The notes under the pieces were generated by a model. The model ran no database searches. It saw nothing but the letters and a program-made list of their open reading frames with translations, and was not told the DNA's origin. From Chelativorans sp. YIM 93263 (GTDB lineage: Bacteria; Pseudomonadota; Alphaproteobacteria; Rhizobiales; Rhizobiaceae), in NCBI RefSeq assembly GCF_028767125.1, contig NZ_JAKCWP010000003.1:124001-188000 (forward strand): DNA of 64,000 nucleotides. Reading direction: 5' to 3'. Below, in pieces: positions 25,570 to 36,536 of this stretch; the stretch's first letter is position 1; each line of letters starts with the position of its first letter. Both the position numbers and the translations under genes were made by a program.

Positions 25570-25593
25570 GCCCTATTCTTCCCTAAAGCACTA

Positions 25594-25863
25594 TCAGTAA
25601 AAATCAGGAACAATGCGCGGGATATCGTCGATAGAATATCCCAGCACACGCGTGAGCACGTAAAAAATCGCAAACACAATTGTGGTCAGCACAGTTGTGC
25701 GGATCAGAGCTCTCAGCATATGGGGTCCGCGTGGCGCACTGGATGTCGTGCCGAGAACAACGTCCTCCTCATCATCCTGGGTGCGCAGCCCGATCGGGAG
25801 CGAGACGAACAATACGACCCACCAGATGATGAAGAAAACGGCGAGGAGTGAAATCCAGTCCAT
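25594..25863 (-). CDS. DUF1467 family small membrane protein
   Basis: An 89-residue protein with two membrane segments (about residues 3-24 and 55-77) joined by an acidic and polar loop (RTQDDEEDVVLGTTSSAPRGPH). The start MDWISLLAVFFIIWWVVLF and the SLPIGLRTQ motif are the DUF1467 signature. The function is unknown. The gene recurs between mce and proS in Rhizobiales, which supports the call. ATG 25863 was chosen over the 8-residue longer frame because family proteins begin at this Met. Confidence 0.85.
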   Translation of the reverse strand: MDWISLLAVFFIIWWVVLFVSLPIGLRTQDDEEDVVLGTTSSAPRGPHMLRALIRTTVLTTIVFAIFYVLTRVLGYSIDDIPRIVPDFY

Positions 25864-25995
25864 AGGAAAGCTCGAAAGTTGAGGCAAATGCCGCTGGTGT
25901 AAACGCCACTAGAGGCTGCTTAACGGTTGGTCTGCTTTGCGCCAAAATAGCGCTGAAGGGCAATGGTTTAAATTCTTGTGCGACGCGGCGTGCCG

Positions 25996-26409
25996 TCACA
26001 CCTGTTCCAGCTCAACAAGCGTGCCCATGAAGTCCTTGGGATGGAGAAACAAAACCGGCTTGCCGTGGGCCCCGATTTTCGGCTGTCCATCTCCCAGCAC
26101 CCGGGCGCCATCGGCAAGCAGCCGATCGCGGGCAGTCCGGATGTCATCCACTTCGTAGCAGATATGATGTATCCCACCGGAAGGGTTCTTCTGCAGGAAA
26201 CTCTCGATGGGAGAGGCATCCCCCAGTGGCTCGAGCAGCTCGACTTTCGTGTTATCCAGATCGATGAACACGACTGATACGCCATGCTCCGGCAGGCTCT
26301 GCGGCTGGGAAACGCGCGCGCCCAGCGTGTCCCGATACACCGCGGTGGCGGCTTCCAGATCGGGAACAGCAATCGCTACATGATTTAGCCTGCCGAGCAC
26401 TTCACTCAC
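25996..26409 (-). CDS. mce: methylmalonyl-CoA epimerase
   Basis: Interconverts (R)- and (S)-methylmalonyl-CoA in propionyl-CoA catabolism, feeding the B12-dependent methylmalonyl-CoA mutase. The 137-residue vicinal-oxygen-chelate protein has two repeats with metal ligands visible as the His in LNHVAIAVPDL, the His in GIHHICYEV and the Glu in GTLVELEQV. The start is taken as GTG 26409 (reading SEVLGRLNHV), two bases after the rnj stop, because the longer frame runs into rnj. Confidence 0.92.
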   Translation of the reverse strand: MSEVLGRLNHVAIAVPDLEAATAVYRDTLGARVSQPQSLPEHGVSVVFIDLDNTKVELLEPLGDASPIESFLQKNPSGGIHHICYEVDDIRTARDRLLADGARVLGDGQPKIGAHGKPVLFLHPKDFMGTLVELEQV

Positions 26410-26411
26410 TC

Positions 26412-28091
26412 CTACTGGGTGACGAAGACCGTGGTAATCGGTTTCTTCCCCCACGCATCGTTGGCCGCGGCACGGACAGCACGCCGGACCGCTTCCCCCA
26501 CCAGATCAAGATCTTTCCTTCGCGAGCGCGGAATACCGTATACGGCTCCGATCGCCGCTTGCAGCATGATCTCCTCCAAGGGCGCACCGCGCGCGTCGTT
26601 CTCTGCAACTCCGAGAGCGACAAGGTCGGGATCGCCAGCCAACTCATAGCCTTCATCGAGCACGACATTGACTGCAACATGGCCGGCAACGGACAGCTTG
26701 CGCCGCTCACGCACACCGACTTCATCATCGTTGCCGACGATTTTTCCGTCCTTGAAGATGCGCCCTACTGGCACCTCGTCAATGATCTCGGCCGGCCCCG
26801 GCGCAAGCCGCAGCATGTCGCCATTGCGCACCTGTGCAACTTCCGGAATGCCCGCGGTAGCTGCGAGCGAGGCATGAGCGGAAAGATGCGCCGCCTCGCC
26901 GTGAACAGGCACAAGGATTCGCGGCTTCACCCATTCGTACATTTGCTTCAGTTCGCTGCGGCGGGGGTGGCCCGAGACATGGACAAGCGCGTCCTTATCC
27001 TCAATGATCTTTACACCCTGCTCAATGAGCCGGTTCTGAATGGTGAGAATCGGCTTTTCGTTGCCGGGAATTACGCGTGACGAAAACACAACGGTATCGC
27101 CAGGGGACAGCGCAACATTGCGCATCTCATCCCGAGACAGCTTTGCCAATGCCGCACGTGATTCACCCTGGCTTCCTGTGCACAGAACGACGGCGTTTTC
27201 GCGTGGTATGTAGCCAAAATCCTCTTCCGACAGGAACGGCGGCAGGCCCTCCATATAGCCGAGTTCAGCGGACACTTCGATGACCCGCTGAAGGGATCGC
27301 CCGAGGACGAGAACCTGCCGTCCGCAATCGCGTGCGGCTTCAGCAACCGCGCGGATGCGGCCGACATTGGACGAGAATGTGGTGACGACCACGCGGCCCT
27401 CGGCTTCCTCGATGACTCCCCTCAGGCCGGCACCCACCGCCTCCTCGGAAGGCGATTCACCTTCACGCATTGCGTTTGTGGAATCGCAAATGAGCGCCAG
27501 GACGCCATTCTCTCCCAGCGTGCGGAAGCGCGCCTCGTCCGTCTTGGGGCCGAGTGCGGGTGCCGGGTCGATTTTCCAATCGCCGGTGTGGATAATGGTG
27601 CCGGCTGGCGTGGTCATCGCGAGCGACACAGGCTCGGGAATCGAATGGGTGACCTGGATCGCCTCAATTGAGAAGGGACCAACCGTAAAGGTCTCCCCCG
27701 CTTGAAAGATCGTCACCGGCACATCACGCGCCGTGGGATCACCAGCCCGCTTCGCCTCGAGAAGGCCGGCGGCAAAGGCCGTCATCCAGACGTCCGCTTT
27801 CAGGCGAGGCCACAGATCGAGCACCGCGCCATAGTGGTCCTCATGGGCATGGGTGATGATGATGCCGGCTAGATTTTCGACCTCTTCTTCGAGAAAGCGA
27901 ATGTCCGGCAGAACCAAGTCGACGCCCGGCAAGTCCGGCCCGGGGAAGGTGACACCGCAATCGACAACGATCCATCTGCGCGCATTCGGCGGGCCATAGC
28001 CGTAAAGCGCAAAATTCATTCCGATTTCGCCGACGCCCCCCAACGGGCAAAAAACCAGTTCCGCTTTGTCGGACACGCTTTCTCCTTCCAT
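26412..28091 (-). CDS. rnj: ribonuclease J
   Basis: Metallo-beta-lactamase fold 5'-exonuclease and endonuclease for RNA processing and turnover, including rRNA maturation in Rhizobiales. The 559-residue protein has the zinc motif ITHAHEDHYGAV, IHTGDWKID, the beta-CASP domain with ICDSTNA and SGHPRRSELKQMYEW, and the PVHGE block, followed by a C-terminal domain. It is cytoplasmic. It lies between birA and mce with gaps of only a few bases. Confidence 0.95.
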   Translation of the reverse strand: MEGESVSDKAELVFCPLGGVGEIGMNFALYGYGPPNARRWIVVDCGVTFPGPDLPGVDLVLPDIRFLEEEVENLAGIIITHAHEDHYGAVLDLWPRLKADVWMTAFAAGLLEAKRAGDPTARDVPVTIFQAGETFTVGPFSIEAIQVTHSIPEPVSLAMTTPAGTIIHTGDWKIDPAPALGPKTDEARFRTLGENGVLALICDSTNAMREGESPSEEAVGAGLRGVIEEAEGRVVVTTFSSNVGRIRAVAEAARDCGRQVLVLGRSLQRVIEVSAELGYMEGLPPFLSEEDFGYIPRENAVVLCTGSQGESRAALAKLSRDEMRNVALSPGDTVVFSSRVIPGNEKPILTIQNRLIEQGVKIIEDKDALVHVSGHPRRSELKQMYEWVKPRILVPVHGEAAHLSAHASLAATAGIPEVAQVRNGDMLRLAPGPAEIIDEVPVGRIFKDGKIVGNDDEVGVRERRKLSVAGHVAVNVVLDEGYELAGDPDLVALGVAENDARGAPLEEIMLQAAIGAVYGIPRSRRKDLDLVGEAVRRAVRAAANDAWGKKPITTVFVTQ

Positions 28092-28097
28092 TGGCGG

Positions 28098-28916
28098 TCA
28101 CGCGCGAGCGGACGCCACTGCACCGAAATGCACATCACCGGCTGCGATCCGTAGACGCGAACCATCATTCTCACGAATTACAAACCGGCACGATTCGTCG
28201 ATTGTTTCAAAGACTCCGCGAACGACACGGCCATCTATCCGAAGTGAAACCTCACTACCGAGACCGGCCGCGCGAGCAAGCCATCGCTCTCGGATTGCAG
28301 CCAATCCGTGACCGCCGTTCCACAGGCGGATGTTGTCCACCCATGCGTCCGAGAGCGCAAGGAAAAGCTCTGCAGCACTTACGCCCGCCCCGAGACGCGC
28401 AAGCGAAGTTGCGGGATAAGGCACATCTTCCGGATGGCTGGTAACGTTCACGCCTATTCCTATCGCCAGCGCGAAGCGTCCTTCGTCGAGCACGGACGAT
28501 TCCAGGAGGATACCGGCCAGCTTGGAGCCGTCCGCCAGAACATCATTTGGCCACTTCAACTCAAAGCGATCACGTCCAGCACTCGCACTATCCACCCCCA
28601 TCGCCACCTTTCCGTCCGGCACAATGGCTGACAGTGCATCGCCCAACGACAGGCCCGCAACAAAGCCGAGTGTGGCCGCAGCCGACGCCTCAAGCTCGCC
28701 CACAACCAACAAGGTGGCAGCCAGGTTACCCGGCGGCGTGGCCCATGGCCGCCCTCTCCGGCCCCGCCCACCAGTCTGCTGCGAGGCTGCGATCCAAAGC
28801 TTTCCAGGATCGCCCGCGCGCGCCCTTTCAAGAGCCATCGCATTTGTGGAACCGACACTCTCATGCGCCTCCAGCCGATAACCGGCGGCGGATGCATGAG
28901 GCGCAAGGGCAAACAT
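28098..28916 (-). CDS. birA: biotin--[acetyl-CoA-carboxylase] ligase BirA (group I)
   Basis: Activates biotin as biotinyl-AMP and attaches it to the carboxyl carrier lysine of biotin enzymes. The 272-residue protein has the ESVGSTN opening, the biotin/ATP loop GGRGRRGRPW, KWPNDVLADGSKLAGIL and a short C-terminal domain. There is no N-terminal helix-turn-helix, so it is a ligase only and not a repressor. ATG 28916 is used; an upstream GTG would add a few residues up to the nuoN stop at 28937. It lies between nuoN and rnj, the standard Rhizobiales order. Confidence 0.93.
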   Translation of the reverse strand: MFALAPHASAAGYRLEAHESVGSTNAMALERARAGDPGKLWIAASQQTGGRGRRGRPWATPPGNLAATLLVVGELEASAAATLGFVAGLSLGDALSAIVPDGKVAMGVDSASAGRDRFELKWPNDVLADGSKLAGILLESSVLDEGRFALAIGIGVNVTSHPEDVPYPATSLARLGAGVSAAELFLALSDAWVDNIRLWNGGHGLAAIRERWLARAAGLGSEVSLRIDGRVVRGVFETIDESCRFVIRENDGSRLRIAAGDVHFGAVASARA

Positions 28917-28936
28917 GGCCGAAACCACGCCTTTGC

Positions 28937-30373
28937 TCAAAAGAAGGTCATGGCTGCGGCATTCGCAAGGCGACTGACAGGACCGCCGAAGAAGACGTAG
29001 AACAGAACGAACGCACCTGACAGGGAGAGAACAAAGCGCAGTTCCCCTGCCATCGGCTGAAAGCCGCCGACCGACTCGTCGAACCACATGACCTTGATAA
29101 CGCGCAGATAGTAGTAGGCTGCGACAACCGATGCCAAGACACCGATAACCGCAAGTGCATAGAGCTGGGCGTCGATGGCGGCGAGGAATACGTACCATTT
29201 AGCCCAAAACCCGGCGAGCGGCGGAATTCCGGCCAGCGAGAACATGAGGATGGTCATGATCGTCGCCATCATAGGATTGGTGGCGGACAGCCCCGCCAGA
29301 TCATCGATCTGCTCGACATTGGTATCGTTACGCCGCATGGCCAGGATGAAGGCGAAGGTGCCCAGCGTCATGGCCAGATAGATCAGCATGTAGATGATAA
29401 CGCCGCGCACACCTTCCTGCGAATTCGCCGCCAGCCCGACCATCGCAAAACCGATATGGCCGATAGAGGAATAGGCCATCAGCCGCTTTATATTGCGTTG
29501 GCCGATAGCGGCGAAGGAACCGAGCAACATCGAGGCGATCGCGATGAACACCACCACCTGCTGCCAGTCGAACGCAATTGGTTCGAATGCGCCGACTGTT
29601 ATGCGCACGAGCAGCGCCATGGCCGCCATCTTCGGCGCCGCCGCGAAAAAGGCGGTCACCGGCGTCGGCGCGCCCTCATAGACATCCGGAGTCCACATGT
29701 GGAAGGGCACGGCTGAAAGCTTGAAGGCGAGCCCAGCCAGCACGAAGACAAGGCCGAAAATCAAGCCGAGCTGCCGCTCTTCGCCGGACAGCGCCGCCGC
29801 AATCGCATCGAACCCCGTGTTGCCGGTAAAGCCATAGACGAGGGATATACCGTAGAGCAGCATACCCGAGGAGAGCGCGCCCAGAACGAAATACTTCAGG
29901 CCCGCCTCAGTCGCACGGATACTTTCGCGGTTGATCGCGGCGACCACATAGAGGGCGAGCGACTGCAACTCAAGTGCCAGATAGACAGTGATCATGTCGT
30001 TGGCCGACACCATCAACATCATGCCGAGCGTGGAGAGCATGATGAGCACGGGATACTCAAATTTGTCGAACCGTTCGGCCTTGGCGAAACCAACGGACAT
30101 GACGAGCGTGACCACAGCGCCGATCAGGGTCAGAAGCTTCATGAAGCGTGAGAACGGATCGCTGATGAAAGCGCTGCCAAACGCCGCACCCTCCGTCGGG
30201 AAAATCACCACCCATGCGATAACGGCGAGAAACAGCGCCACCGACAGACCAGTGACCGTGGTGTTCGCCCGGTCACCGGAGAAAACGCCTACCATAAGGA
30301 GCGCCATGGCGCCTATCGCCATCACCAGTTCAGGGAGGGCGAGGATCAGGCTCGAGGTCAGATCAAACGTCAT
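28937..30373 (-). CDS. nuoN: NADH-quinone oxidoreductase subunit N
   Basis: One of the three antiporter-like proton-pumping membrane subunits of complex I. The 478-residue protein has about 14 membrane segments and the family blocks [19 protein letters not shown] (with the conserved Glu), [27 protein letters not shown] and [13 protein letters not shown]. It is the last nuo gene, 15 bases after nuoM. Confidence 0.96.
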   Translation of the reverse strand: MTFDLTSSLILALPELVMAIGAMALLMVGVFSGDRANTTVTGLSVALFLAVIAWVVIFPTEGAAFGSAFISDPFSRFMKLLTLIGAVVTLVMSVGFAKAERFDKFEYPVLIMLSTLGMMLMVSANDMITVYLALELQSLALYVVAAINRESIRATEAGLKYFVLGALSSGMLLYGISLVYGFTGNTGFDAIAAALSGEERQLGLIFGLVFVLAGLAFKLSAVPFHMWTPDVYEGAPTPVTAFFAAAPKMAAMALLVRITVGAFEPIAFDWQQVVVFIAIASMLLGSFAAIGQRNIKRLMAYSSIGHIGFAMVGLAANSQEGVRGVIIYMLIYLAMTLGTFAFILAMRRNDTNVEQIDDLAGLSATNPMMATIMTILMFSLAGIPPLAGFWAKWYVFLAAIDAQLYALAVIGVLASVVAAYYYLRVIKVMWFDESVGGFQPMAGELRFVLSLSGAFVLFYVFFGGPVSRLANAAAMTFF

Positions 30374-30388
30374 GCGTGATGTCCCAGT

Positions 30389-31897
30389 TTAATTGGCCGC
30401 CACGCCGGCCTGCGCCACATCGGTGGAAACACTTATCTGGTTGAGCAGGGCATCGACCGAGGTCGCCGTCGCATCCAGCAGCGGAGCCGGATAGACACCG
30501 AAGAAGATAACCAGGGCGACGAGCGGATAAAGAATTGTCTTCTCGCGCAAGGTGAGGTCCTGAAGGCCCTTCAAACTTTCCTTGGTGAGGGAACCGAATA
30601 TCACCCTGCGATAGAGCCACAACGCATAGGCCGCCGACAGGATGATCCCCGTCGTGGCGAAAAGGGCCACCCAGGTATTGACCTGGAATGCGGCGAGCAG
30701 GGTCAGAAACTCACCAACGAAAGCGCTCGTCCCCGGCAAGCCCACATTGGCCATGGTGAAAACCATCAGGGCGACAGCGTATTTCGGCATATTATTCACG
30801 AGACCGCCATAGGCGGCGATATCGCGCGTGTGCATGCGGTCATAGATCACGCCAACGCAGAGGAACAGTGCGGCCGAAACCAGCCCGTGCGAGATCATCA
30901 GAAAAATCGCGCCCTGAAGTCCCTGCTGGTTAAGCGTGAATATCCCCATGGTGACAAAGCCCATATGCGCCACGGATGAATAGGCGATGAGCTTTTTCAT
31001 GTCCTCCTGCATCAGGGCCACCAGCGATGTGTACACAACGGCGATGACCGACAGGACAAAAATGAAGGGGGCCAACTCCATGGAGGCAACCGGGAACATG
31101 GGCAGCGAGAAACGCAGGAAACCATAGCCGCCCATTTTCAGCAGGATGCCGGCAAGGATGACCGAACCAGCGGTGGGAGCCTCCACGTGGGCATCCGGCA
31201 GCCAGGTGTGCACGGGCCACATGGGCATTTTCACGGCGAAAGAGGCGAAGAAGGCCGCCCATAACCAGAACTGCATCTGCACGGGGAAGACGTGCGTGAG
31301 CAAGGTGGGGATCTCTGTCGTACCGGCCTGCCAGTACATGGCCATCATGGCCAGCAGCATGAGAACGGAGCCCAACAGCGTGTAGAGGAAGAACTTGAAG
31401 CTGGCGTAGACGCGCCGCTTTCCGCCCCAGACACCGATGATGATGAACATCGGAATCAGGCCCGCCTCAAAGAACACGTAAAACAGAACGATGTCGAGCG
31501 CGCAGAAAACGCCGATCATCAGCGTTTCCAGGATGAGGAACGCGATCATGTATTCCTTAACGCGGTTCTGGATCGCTTCCCAGCTCGCGAGGATACAAAA
31601 CGGCATCAGGAATGTCGTCAAAATGACGAACAGCACCGAAATGCCGTCGACGCCCATGTAATAGGTAATTCCGGAATCCAGCCAATCCCGCTGCTCCACC
31701 ATCTGGAAACCCGGCAAGGAATTGTCGAAGCCGATCCAGATGAAGAGCGACAGGATGAACGTGAATACGGTCGTCAGTAGTGCGACGTTGCGGATGTTGC
31801 GGCGCGCGATATCTCCGTCATCCCGAATGAGCAGGATGAGCAACGCACCGACAAGCGGCAGAAAGGTGACCGTGGAAAGGATTGGCCAATCGGTCAT
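30389..31897 (-). CDS. nuoM: NADH-quinone oxidoreductase subunit M
   Basis: Antiporter-like proton-pumping subunit of complex I. The 502-residue protein has about 14 membrane helices, [20 protein letters not shown] with the conserved Glu, [26 protein letters not shown] with the pump Lys and His, and [14 protein letters not shown]. It starts 3 bases after the nuoL stop. Confidence 0.97.
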   Translation of the reverse strand: MTDWPILSTVTFLPLVGALLILLIRDDGDIARRNIRNVALLTTVFTFILSLFIWIGFDNSLPGFQMVEQRDWLDSGITYYMGVDGISVLFVILTTFLMPFCILASWEAIQNRVKEYMIAFLILETLMIGVFCALDIVLFYVFFEAGLIPMFIIIGVWGGKRRVYASFKFFLYTLLGSVLMLLAMMAMYWQAGTTEIPTLLTHVFPVQMQFWLWAAFFASFAVKMPMWPVHTWLPDAHVEAPTAGSVILAGILLKMGGYGFLRFSLPMFPVASMELAPFIFVLSVIAVVYTSLVALMQEDMKKLIAYSSVAHMGFVTMGIFTLNQQGLQGAIFLMISHGLVSAALFLCVGVIYDRMHTRDIAAYGGLVNNMPKYAVALMVFTMANVGLPGTSAFVGEFLTLLAAFQVNTWVALFATTGIILSAAYALWLYRRVIFGSLTKESLKGLQDLTLREKTILYPLVALVIFFGVYPAPLLDATATSVDALLNQISVSTDVAQAGVAAN

Positions 31898-31900
31898 GGT

Positions 31901-33886
31901 TCAGAACGAGCTCCCGAGCATCATCCAGGTCACAAGGGCTGCGATGCCGATCAGCATCGCAAAGGCGTAATGGTAGAGATAGCCGGTCTGCATCCGGACG
32001 ACGCGGTTCGTCACGTCGACCACGCGAGCGGAAATGCCGTCCGGGCCGAAGCCGTCGATGAACCAGCCGTCACCCTTCTTCCACAGAAAGTGGCCAAGGC
32101 GCTTAGCCGGATTTACGAAGAGGAAGTCGTAGACCTCGTCGAAATACCACTTGTTGAGGAGGAAGGCATACAGTCCGCGATGCTGCCCCGCGAGCCGCTT
32201 AGGCGTTTCCGGCGAACGGATGTAGAAGTGCCAGGCAACTGCTAGGCCAAGCAGCATGGCCACGAAGGGCGAAAACGCCACCCAAAGCGGCACATGATGG
32301 AATTCTTCTAGGATCTCGTTGCCGGGTAGCGTGAAGAGCGCCCCCTTCCAGAACTGATCATAGTCGTGGCCGACGAAGTATTCATGGAACACCACGCCCG
32401 CGAAGATCGAGCCGGCTGCCAGCAGGAAGAGCGGCACGAGCATGACCATCGGCGATTCATGCACATGATGCATGACATCGGCGGAAGCCCGCGGCTTGCC
32501 ATGAAAGGTCAAGAAGATGAGCCGCCACGAATAGAAGCTCGTGAAGATCGCCGCCACGACGAGCAGTGTAAAGGCAATCGGCGCCACGGCATTGTGTGCC
32601 ATAAACGAGCCTTCGATGATCGCATCCTTGGAGAAGAAACCGGCCGTGCCGAGGATCGTACCCGGAATGCCCACGCCCGTCAGGGCCAGTGTGCCGATGA
32701 TCATCATCCAGTAGGTCTTGGGGATATGCGTGCGTAGCCCGCCCATCTTACGCATGTCCTGCTCGTCGGAGACGGCATGAATGACCGAGCCGGCCCCCAG
32801 GAAGAGCAGCGCCTTGAAAAATGCGTGTGTGAAAAGATGGAAGATGGCCGCGCTATAAAATCCCGTGCCCAGCGCGACGAACATGTAGCCGAGCTGTGAG
32901 CAGGTCGAGTAGGCGATGACGCGCTTAATATCGTTCTGCACGAGCCCGACTGTAGCGGCGAAGAATGCGGTGAAGGCGCCGACCGCCGTCACGACCACCA
33001 GCGCCGTCGAGGACAGCTCGAAAATCGGCGACAGCCGCGCCACCATGAACACGCCCGCCGTCACCATGGTCGCGGCGTGGATGAGCGCCGAAACCGGTGT
33101 CGGACCTTCCATGGCATCCGGTAGCCAGGTGTGCAGCGGCACTTGTGCCGATTTACCCATCGCCCCCAGGAACAGAAGCAGGCAGACCACTGTCAGTGCC
33201 GCATGATTGTCGAGCGCGAACCCGAGAAACGTCAGCGCCGGTTGGGCAGCTTCGCTGCCCTCGCCCGGCATGAAATTGGCCGTATTGGCGAAGATGGTGT
33301 CGAGATTGACCGAACCGAACAGTACGAACAGGCCGAAGATGCCGAGCGCAAAGCCGAAGTCTCCGACACGGTTTACGATGAAGGCCTTCATGGCCGCGGC
33401 ATTGGCCGACGGCTTCTTGTACCAGAAGCCGATCAGCAAATAGGAAGCCAGACCAACGCCTTCCCAGCCGAAGAACATCTGAACGAGGTTGTCCGACGTC
33501 ACCAGCATGAGCATGGCGAAGGTGAACAGCGACAGATAGGCGAAGAAGCGCGGACGGTGCGGGTCGTGGTGCATGTATCCGATGGAATAGATGTGCACCA
33601 GCGCCGAGACCGAGTTGACGACCACCAGCATGACCACGGTCAATGTATCGATCCGGAGCGCCCAAGAGACGTCCAACGCGCCCGAGGAGATGAAGTGCAG
33701 CACGGGAATGGTGAAGGTCTCGCCACCGCCGAGCCCGACCGAGAAGAATGCGATCCAGGACAAAACGGCCGCAATCACGAGCAGGCCGGACGTGATGAAC
33801 TCCGCCCCTTTCGCGCCGATGGCACGCCCGAAGAGCCCAGCAATCAGGAAGCCGACAAGCGGAAGAAATACGATCGCTTGATACAT
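31901..33886 (-). CDS. nuoL: NADH-quinone oxidoreductase subunit L
   Basis: Largest antiporter-like subunit, carrying the long lateral helix of complex I. The 661-residue protein has [47 protein letters not shown] (split over two conserved helices), [20 protein letters not shown] and a C-terminal extension with the amphipathic lateral helix and last membrane segment ([18 protein letters not shown]). It lies 12 bases downstream of nuoK. Confidence 0.97.
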   Translation of the reverse strand: MYQAIVFLPLVGFLIAGLFGRAIGAKGAEFITSGLLVIAAVLSWIAFFSVGLGGGETFTIPVLHFISSGALDVSWALRIDTLTVVMLVVVNSVSALVHIYSIGYMHHDPHRPRFFAYLSLFTFAMLMLVTSDNLVQMFFGWEGVGLASYLLIGFWYKKPSANAAAMKAFIVNRVGDFGFALGIFGLFVLFGSVNLDTIFANTANFMPGEGSEAAQPALTFLGFALDNHAALTVVCLLLFLGAMGKSAQVPLHTWLPDAMEGPTPVSALIHAATMVTAGVFMVARLSPIFELSSTALVVVTAVGAFTAFFAATVGLVQNDIKRVIAYSTCSQLGYMFVALGTGFYSAAIFHLFTHAFFKALLFLGAGSVIHAVSDEQDMRKMGGLRTHIPKTYWMMIIGTLALTGVGIPGTILGTAGFFSKDAIIEGSFMAHNAVAPIAFTLLVVAAIFTSFYSWRLIFLTFHGKPRASADVMHHVHESPMVMLVPLFLLAAGSIFAGVVFHEYFVGHDYDQFWKGALFTLPGNEILEEFHHVPLWVAFSPFVAMLLGLAVAWHFYIRSPETPKRLAGQHRGLYAFLLNKWYFDEVYDFLFVNPAKRLGHFLWKKGDGWFIDGFGPDGISARVVDVTNRVVRMQTGYLYHYAFAMLIGIAALVTWMMLGSSF

Positions 33887-33898
33887 GAAGGTTCCCCT

Positions 33899-34207
33899 CT
33901 AGCCCTTCATCATGTTGATGTCTTCCACCGCGATAGAGCCGCGGTTTCGGAAGAAGACCACCAAGATGGCAAGGCCAATTGCGGCTTCGGCCGCAGCAAC
34001 GGTGAGCACGAAGAGCGCGAAAACCTGGCCGACGAGATCCCCCAGAACTGCCGAGAAGGCGATGAAATTAAGGTTCACCGCGAGCAGAATCAGCTCGACC
34101 GACATCAGGATGATGATGACGTTTTTTCGGTTGAGAAAGATACCAAAGACGCCCAGCGTGAACAAAATCGCCGAGACGGTCAGATAGTGCGCGATGCCGA
34201 CTTCCAT
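33899..34207 (-). CDS. nuoK: NADH-quinone oxidoreductase subunit K
   Basis: A 102-residue membrane subunit of complex I with three helices. The two buried glutamates of the proton path are visible in [14 protein letters not shown] and in [13 protein letters not shown]. It starts 2 bases after the nuoJ stop, and the C-terminus EDINMMKG is typical. Confidence 0.97.
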   Translation of the reverse strand: MEVGIAHYLTVSAILFTLGVFGIFLNRKNVIIILMSVELILLAVNLNFIAFSAVLGDLVGQVFALFVLTVAAAEAAIGLAILVVFFRNRGSIAVEDINMMKG

Positions 34208-34209
34208 CG

Positions 34210-34824
34210 TTAGATCCCCTCGCCCGTTTCGACCTTGCGGACCTCGATAGCCGTGGCCGGCGTGCGTGCCACCTGTTCGGAGATGTTCTGGCGCTTGATA
34301 CCCTCCTTGTGGCGCAGCGTCAGCACAATGGCGCCGACCATCGCGACCAGGAGAATGAGGCCCGCAATCTGAAAGAAGAAAATGTATTGCGTATAGAGAA
34401 TATCGCCGAGAGCCGCGGTGTTATGCCTGTCGGCGGGTATGGGCTGGGCAATGTCCGCCGCAACCTCGGGCGAGAAGACGTAGCCGCCGAGCACAACCAC
34501 CAATTCAACTGCCAGGATGATGCCGACAGTAGCGCCAATGGGCGCATATTGCAGCGCGCCGCGCTTCAGCTCAACGAAATCCACATCCAGCATCATGACC
34601 ACGAACAGGAAGAGCACCGCCACAGCGCCGACATAAACGATCAGCATGATCATCGCGAGGAACTCGGCACCGGTCAGAAGAAACAGCGCGGCCGAATTGA
34701 AGAAGGTAACGATCAGGTAAAGCACCGAATGAACGGGATTGCGCGCGGAAATGACCATAAAGGCCGCCGCGACCGTAACAAAGGCGAACAGGTAGAAGAA
34801 TATCGCCCCAAGTCCTGTCAGCAT
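34210..34824 (-). CDS. nuoJ: NADH-quinone oxidoreductase subunit J
   Basis: A 204-residue complex I membrane subunit with five helices, including the flexible third helix region [25 protein letters not shown] 34824 ([16 protein letters not shown]) was chosen because the 23 residues encoded upstream are polar and unlike the family. A 123-base gap separates it from nuoI, the longest inside the nuo operon, with no clear promoter seen in it. Confidence 0.95.
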   Translation of the reverse strand: MLTGLGAIFFYLFAFVTVAAAFMVISARNPVHSVLYLIVTFFNSAALFLLTGAEFLAMIMLIVYVGAVAVLFLFVVMMLDVDFVELKRGALQYAPIGATVGIILAVELVVVLGGYVFSPEVAADIAQPIPADRHNTAALGDILYTQYIFFFQIAGLILLVAMVGAIVLTLRHKEGIKRQNISEQVARTPATAIEVRKVETGEGI

Positions 34825-34947
34825 CGATTCCCTCGGTACTTTCCCACGCCCGGAACAGGTGTCCCGATTGTTGTTGACTGCCGCCGGCAGCATTGTTGTT
34901 TGCGGGCGTCTTAAACGAGCGACCCGCCCTCGTCCACTCCCGCCGGA

Positions 34948-35439
34948 TTATCGATACGGCGCATCCAAAGCGATATTACGGGCAAGCTCCCGCTCCCAGC
35001 GGTCACCATTTGCCAGGAGCTTCTCCTTGTCATAGTAGAGCTCCTCGCGCGTTTCCGTCGCAAACTCGAAATTCGGCCCCTCGACGATGGCATCGACCGG
35101 ACAGGCCTCCTGGCAGAAACCGCAATAGATGCACTTCACCATGTCGATGTCGTACCGCACGGTACGGCGCGTGCCGTCGTTGCGGCGCGGCCCGGCCTCG
35201 ATGGTAATCGCCTGCGCCGGACAGATCGCCTCGCAGAGCTTGCATGCGATGCAGCGCTCCTCACCATTAGGATAACGGCGCAGCGCGTGTTCACCACGGA
35301 AACGGGGGCCGATCGGCCCTTTTTCGTGCGGATAGTTCAGCGTCGCCTTCGGCGCGAAAAACTGCCGCATCGAGAGGACAACGGCACCGACGAATTCCCT
35401 GAGGAGCAAGGATTTCGCAGCTTGTGCGAGAACTGACAT
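34948..35439 (-). CDS. nuoI: NADH-quinone oxidoreductase subunit I
   Basis: Peripheral-arm subunit carrying clusters N6a and N6b. Two [4Fe-4S] motifs are visible: [13 protein letters not shown] and [15 protein letters not shown]. The length of 163 residues is standard. Two ATGs are close together (35445 and 35439). The GGAG ribosome site is 7 bases from the second and only 1 from the first, so 35439 is used. Confidence 0.96.
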   Translation of the reverse strand: MSVLAQAAKSLLLREFVGAVVLSMRQFFAPKATLNYPHEKGPIGPRFRGEHALRRYPNGEERCIACKLCEAICPAQAITIEAGPRRNDGTRRTVRYDIDMVKCIYCGFCQEACPVDAIVEGPNFEFATETREELYYDKEKLLANGDRWERELARNIALDAPYR

Positions 35440-35482
35440 GGTCATTCTCCGGCAAAAATGGTCGAGCGCGTCAACGGCATGA

Positions 35483-36526
35483 TCACACCAGACCTGTGAA
35501 TTTCAGGAACGCCGCCGTCGCCACGACCATGAAGAGCGAAATCGGAAGGAAAACCTTCCAGCCAAGACGCATGAGTTGATCGTAGCGGTAGCGTGGCACG
35601 AACGCCTTCACCAGCGCGAACATGAAGAACATCGCCACGAGTTTCAGCGCAAACCAGATAACGCCCGGCACCCAGGTAAACGGTGCGAAATCGAAGGGCG
35701 GCAGCCATCCTCCCAGAAAAAGGACGGTGGACAGCGCGCACATCAGAACGATCGCCACATACTCACCGAGGAAGAAGAGAAGGAACGGCGTCGAGGAATA
35801 CTCGATCATGTGGCCAGCCACGAGCTCCGACTCGGCCTCGACGAGATCGAAAGGCGGGCGGTTCGTCTCCGCGAGCGCGGAGATGAAGAAGACGATGAAC
35901 ATGGGGAACAGCGCCAGCCAGTGCCAATCGAGGAAACTGTTGGGCAGGCCCACCATCGTGCCAATACCGGTCTGCTGCGACAGCACGATATCGGTCAGGT
36001 TGAGCGAGCCGACTGCCAGCAGAACCGTGACGATAACGAAGCCGATGGAGACCTCGTACGAAACCATCTGTGCCGCCGAGCGCAAGGCGCCGAGGAACGG
36101 ATATTTCGAGTTGGACGCCCAGCCGGCCATGATGACGCCATAGACCTCGAGAGAAGCAATGGCGAAAACATAGAGAATGCCGACATTGATGTTGGCGATC
36201 GCCCACCCTTCATTGACCGGAATGACCGCCCAGGCGGCAATCGCCAGAACGGCCGCCACAACCGGGGCTATAAGGAAAACCCCCTTGTTCGCGCCGGAGG
36301 GGATGACCGGCTCCTTGAACACGAACTTCAAAAGATCGGCAAAAGGCTGCAACAGCCCCCAGGGGCCGACGACATTCGGGCCGCGACGCAGTTGAACGGC
36401 TGCCCAGACCTTGCGGTCGGCATAGAGCAGGAACGCCACGCTGATCAGCAGTATGACGATCAACAGGGCCGACTGGAGGACGACCAAGAGCCCAGGAAGC
36501 ACATAGATATTGATAAATGATTCCAT
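35483..36526 (-). CDS. nuoH: NADH-quinone oxidoreductase subunit H
   Basis: A 347-residue membrane subunit forming the quinone chamber with NuoB and NuoD. It shows about eight membrane helices, the blocks [21 protein letters not shown] and [20 protein letters not shown] with the conserved acidic loop, and a final [18 protein letters not shown]. It lies 10 bases after the nuoG stop. Confidence 0.97.
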   Translation of the reverse strand: MESFINIYVLPGLLVVLQSALLIVILLISVAFLLYADRKVWAAVQLRRGPNVVGPWGLLQPFADLLKFVFKEPVIPSGANKGVFLIAPVVAAVLAIAAWAVIPVNEGWAIANINVGILYVFAIASLEVYGVIMAGWASNSKYPFLGALRSAAQMVSYEVSIGFVIVTVLLAVGSLNLTDIVLSQQTGIGTMVGLPNSFLDWHWLALFPMFIVFFISALAETNRPPFDLVEAESELVAGHMIEYSSTPFLLFFLGEYVAIVLMCALSTVLFLGGWLPPFDFAPFTWVPGVIWFALKLVAMFFMFALVKAFVPRYRYDQLMRLGWKVFLPISLFMVVATAAFLKFTGLV

Positions 36527-36536
36527 GGTTCCGTCT

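Noticed and set aside
34825-34947. Possible promoter or gene in the nuoJ-nuoI gap
   Set aside because: No convincing -35/-10 pair or reading frame was found; it is treated as a plain intra-operon spacer.
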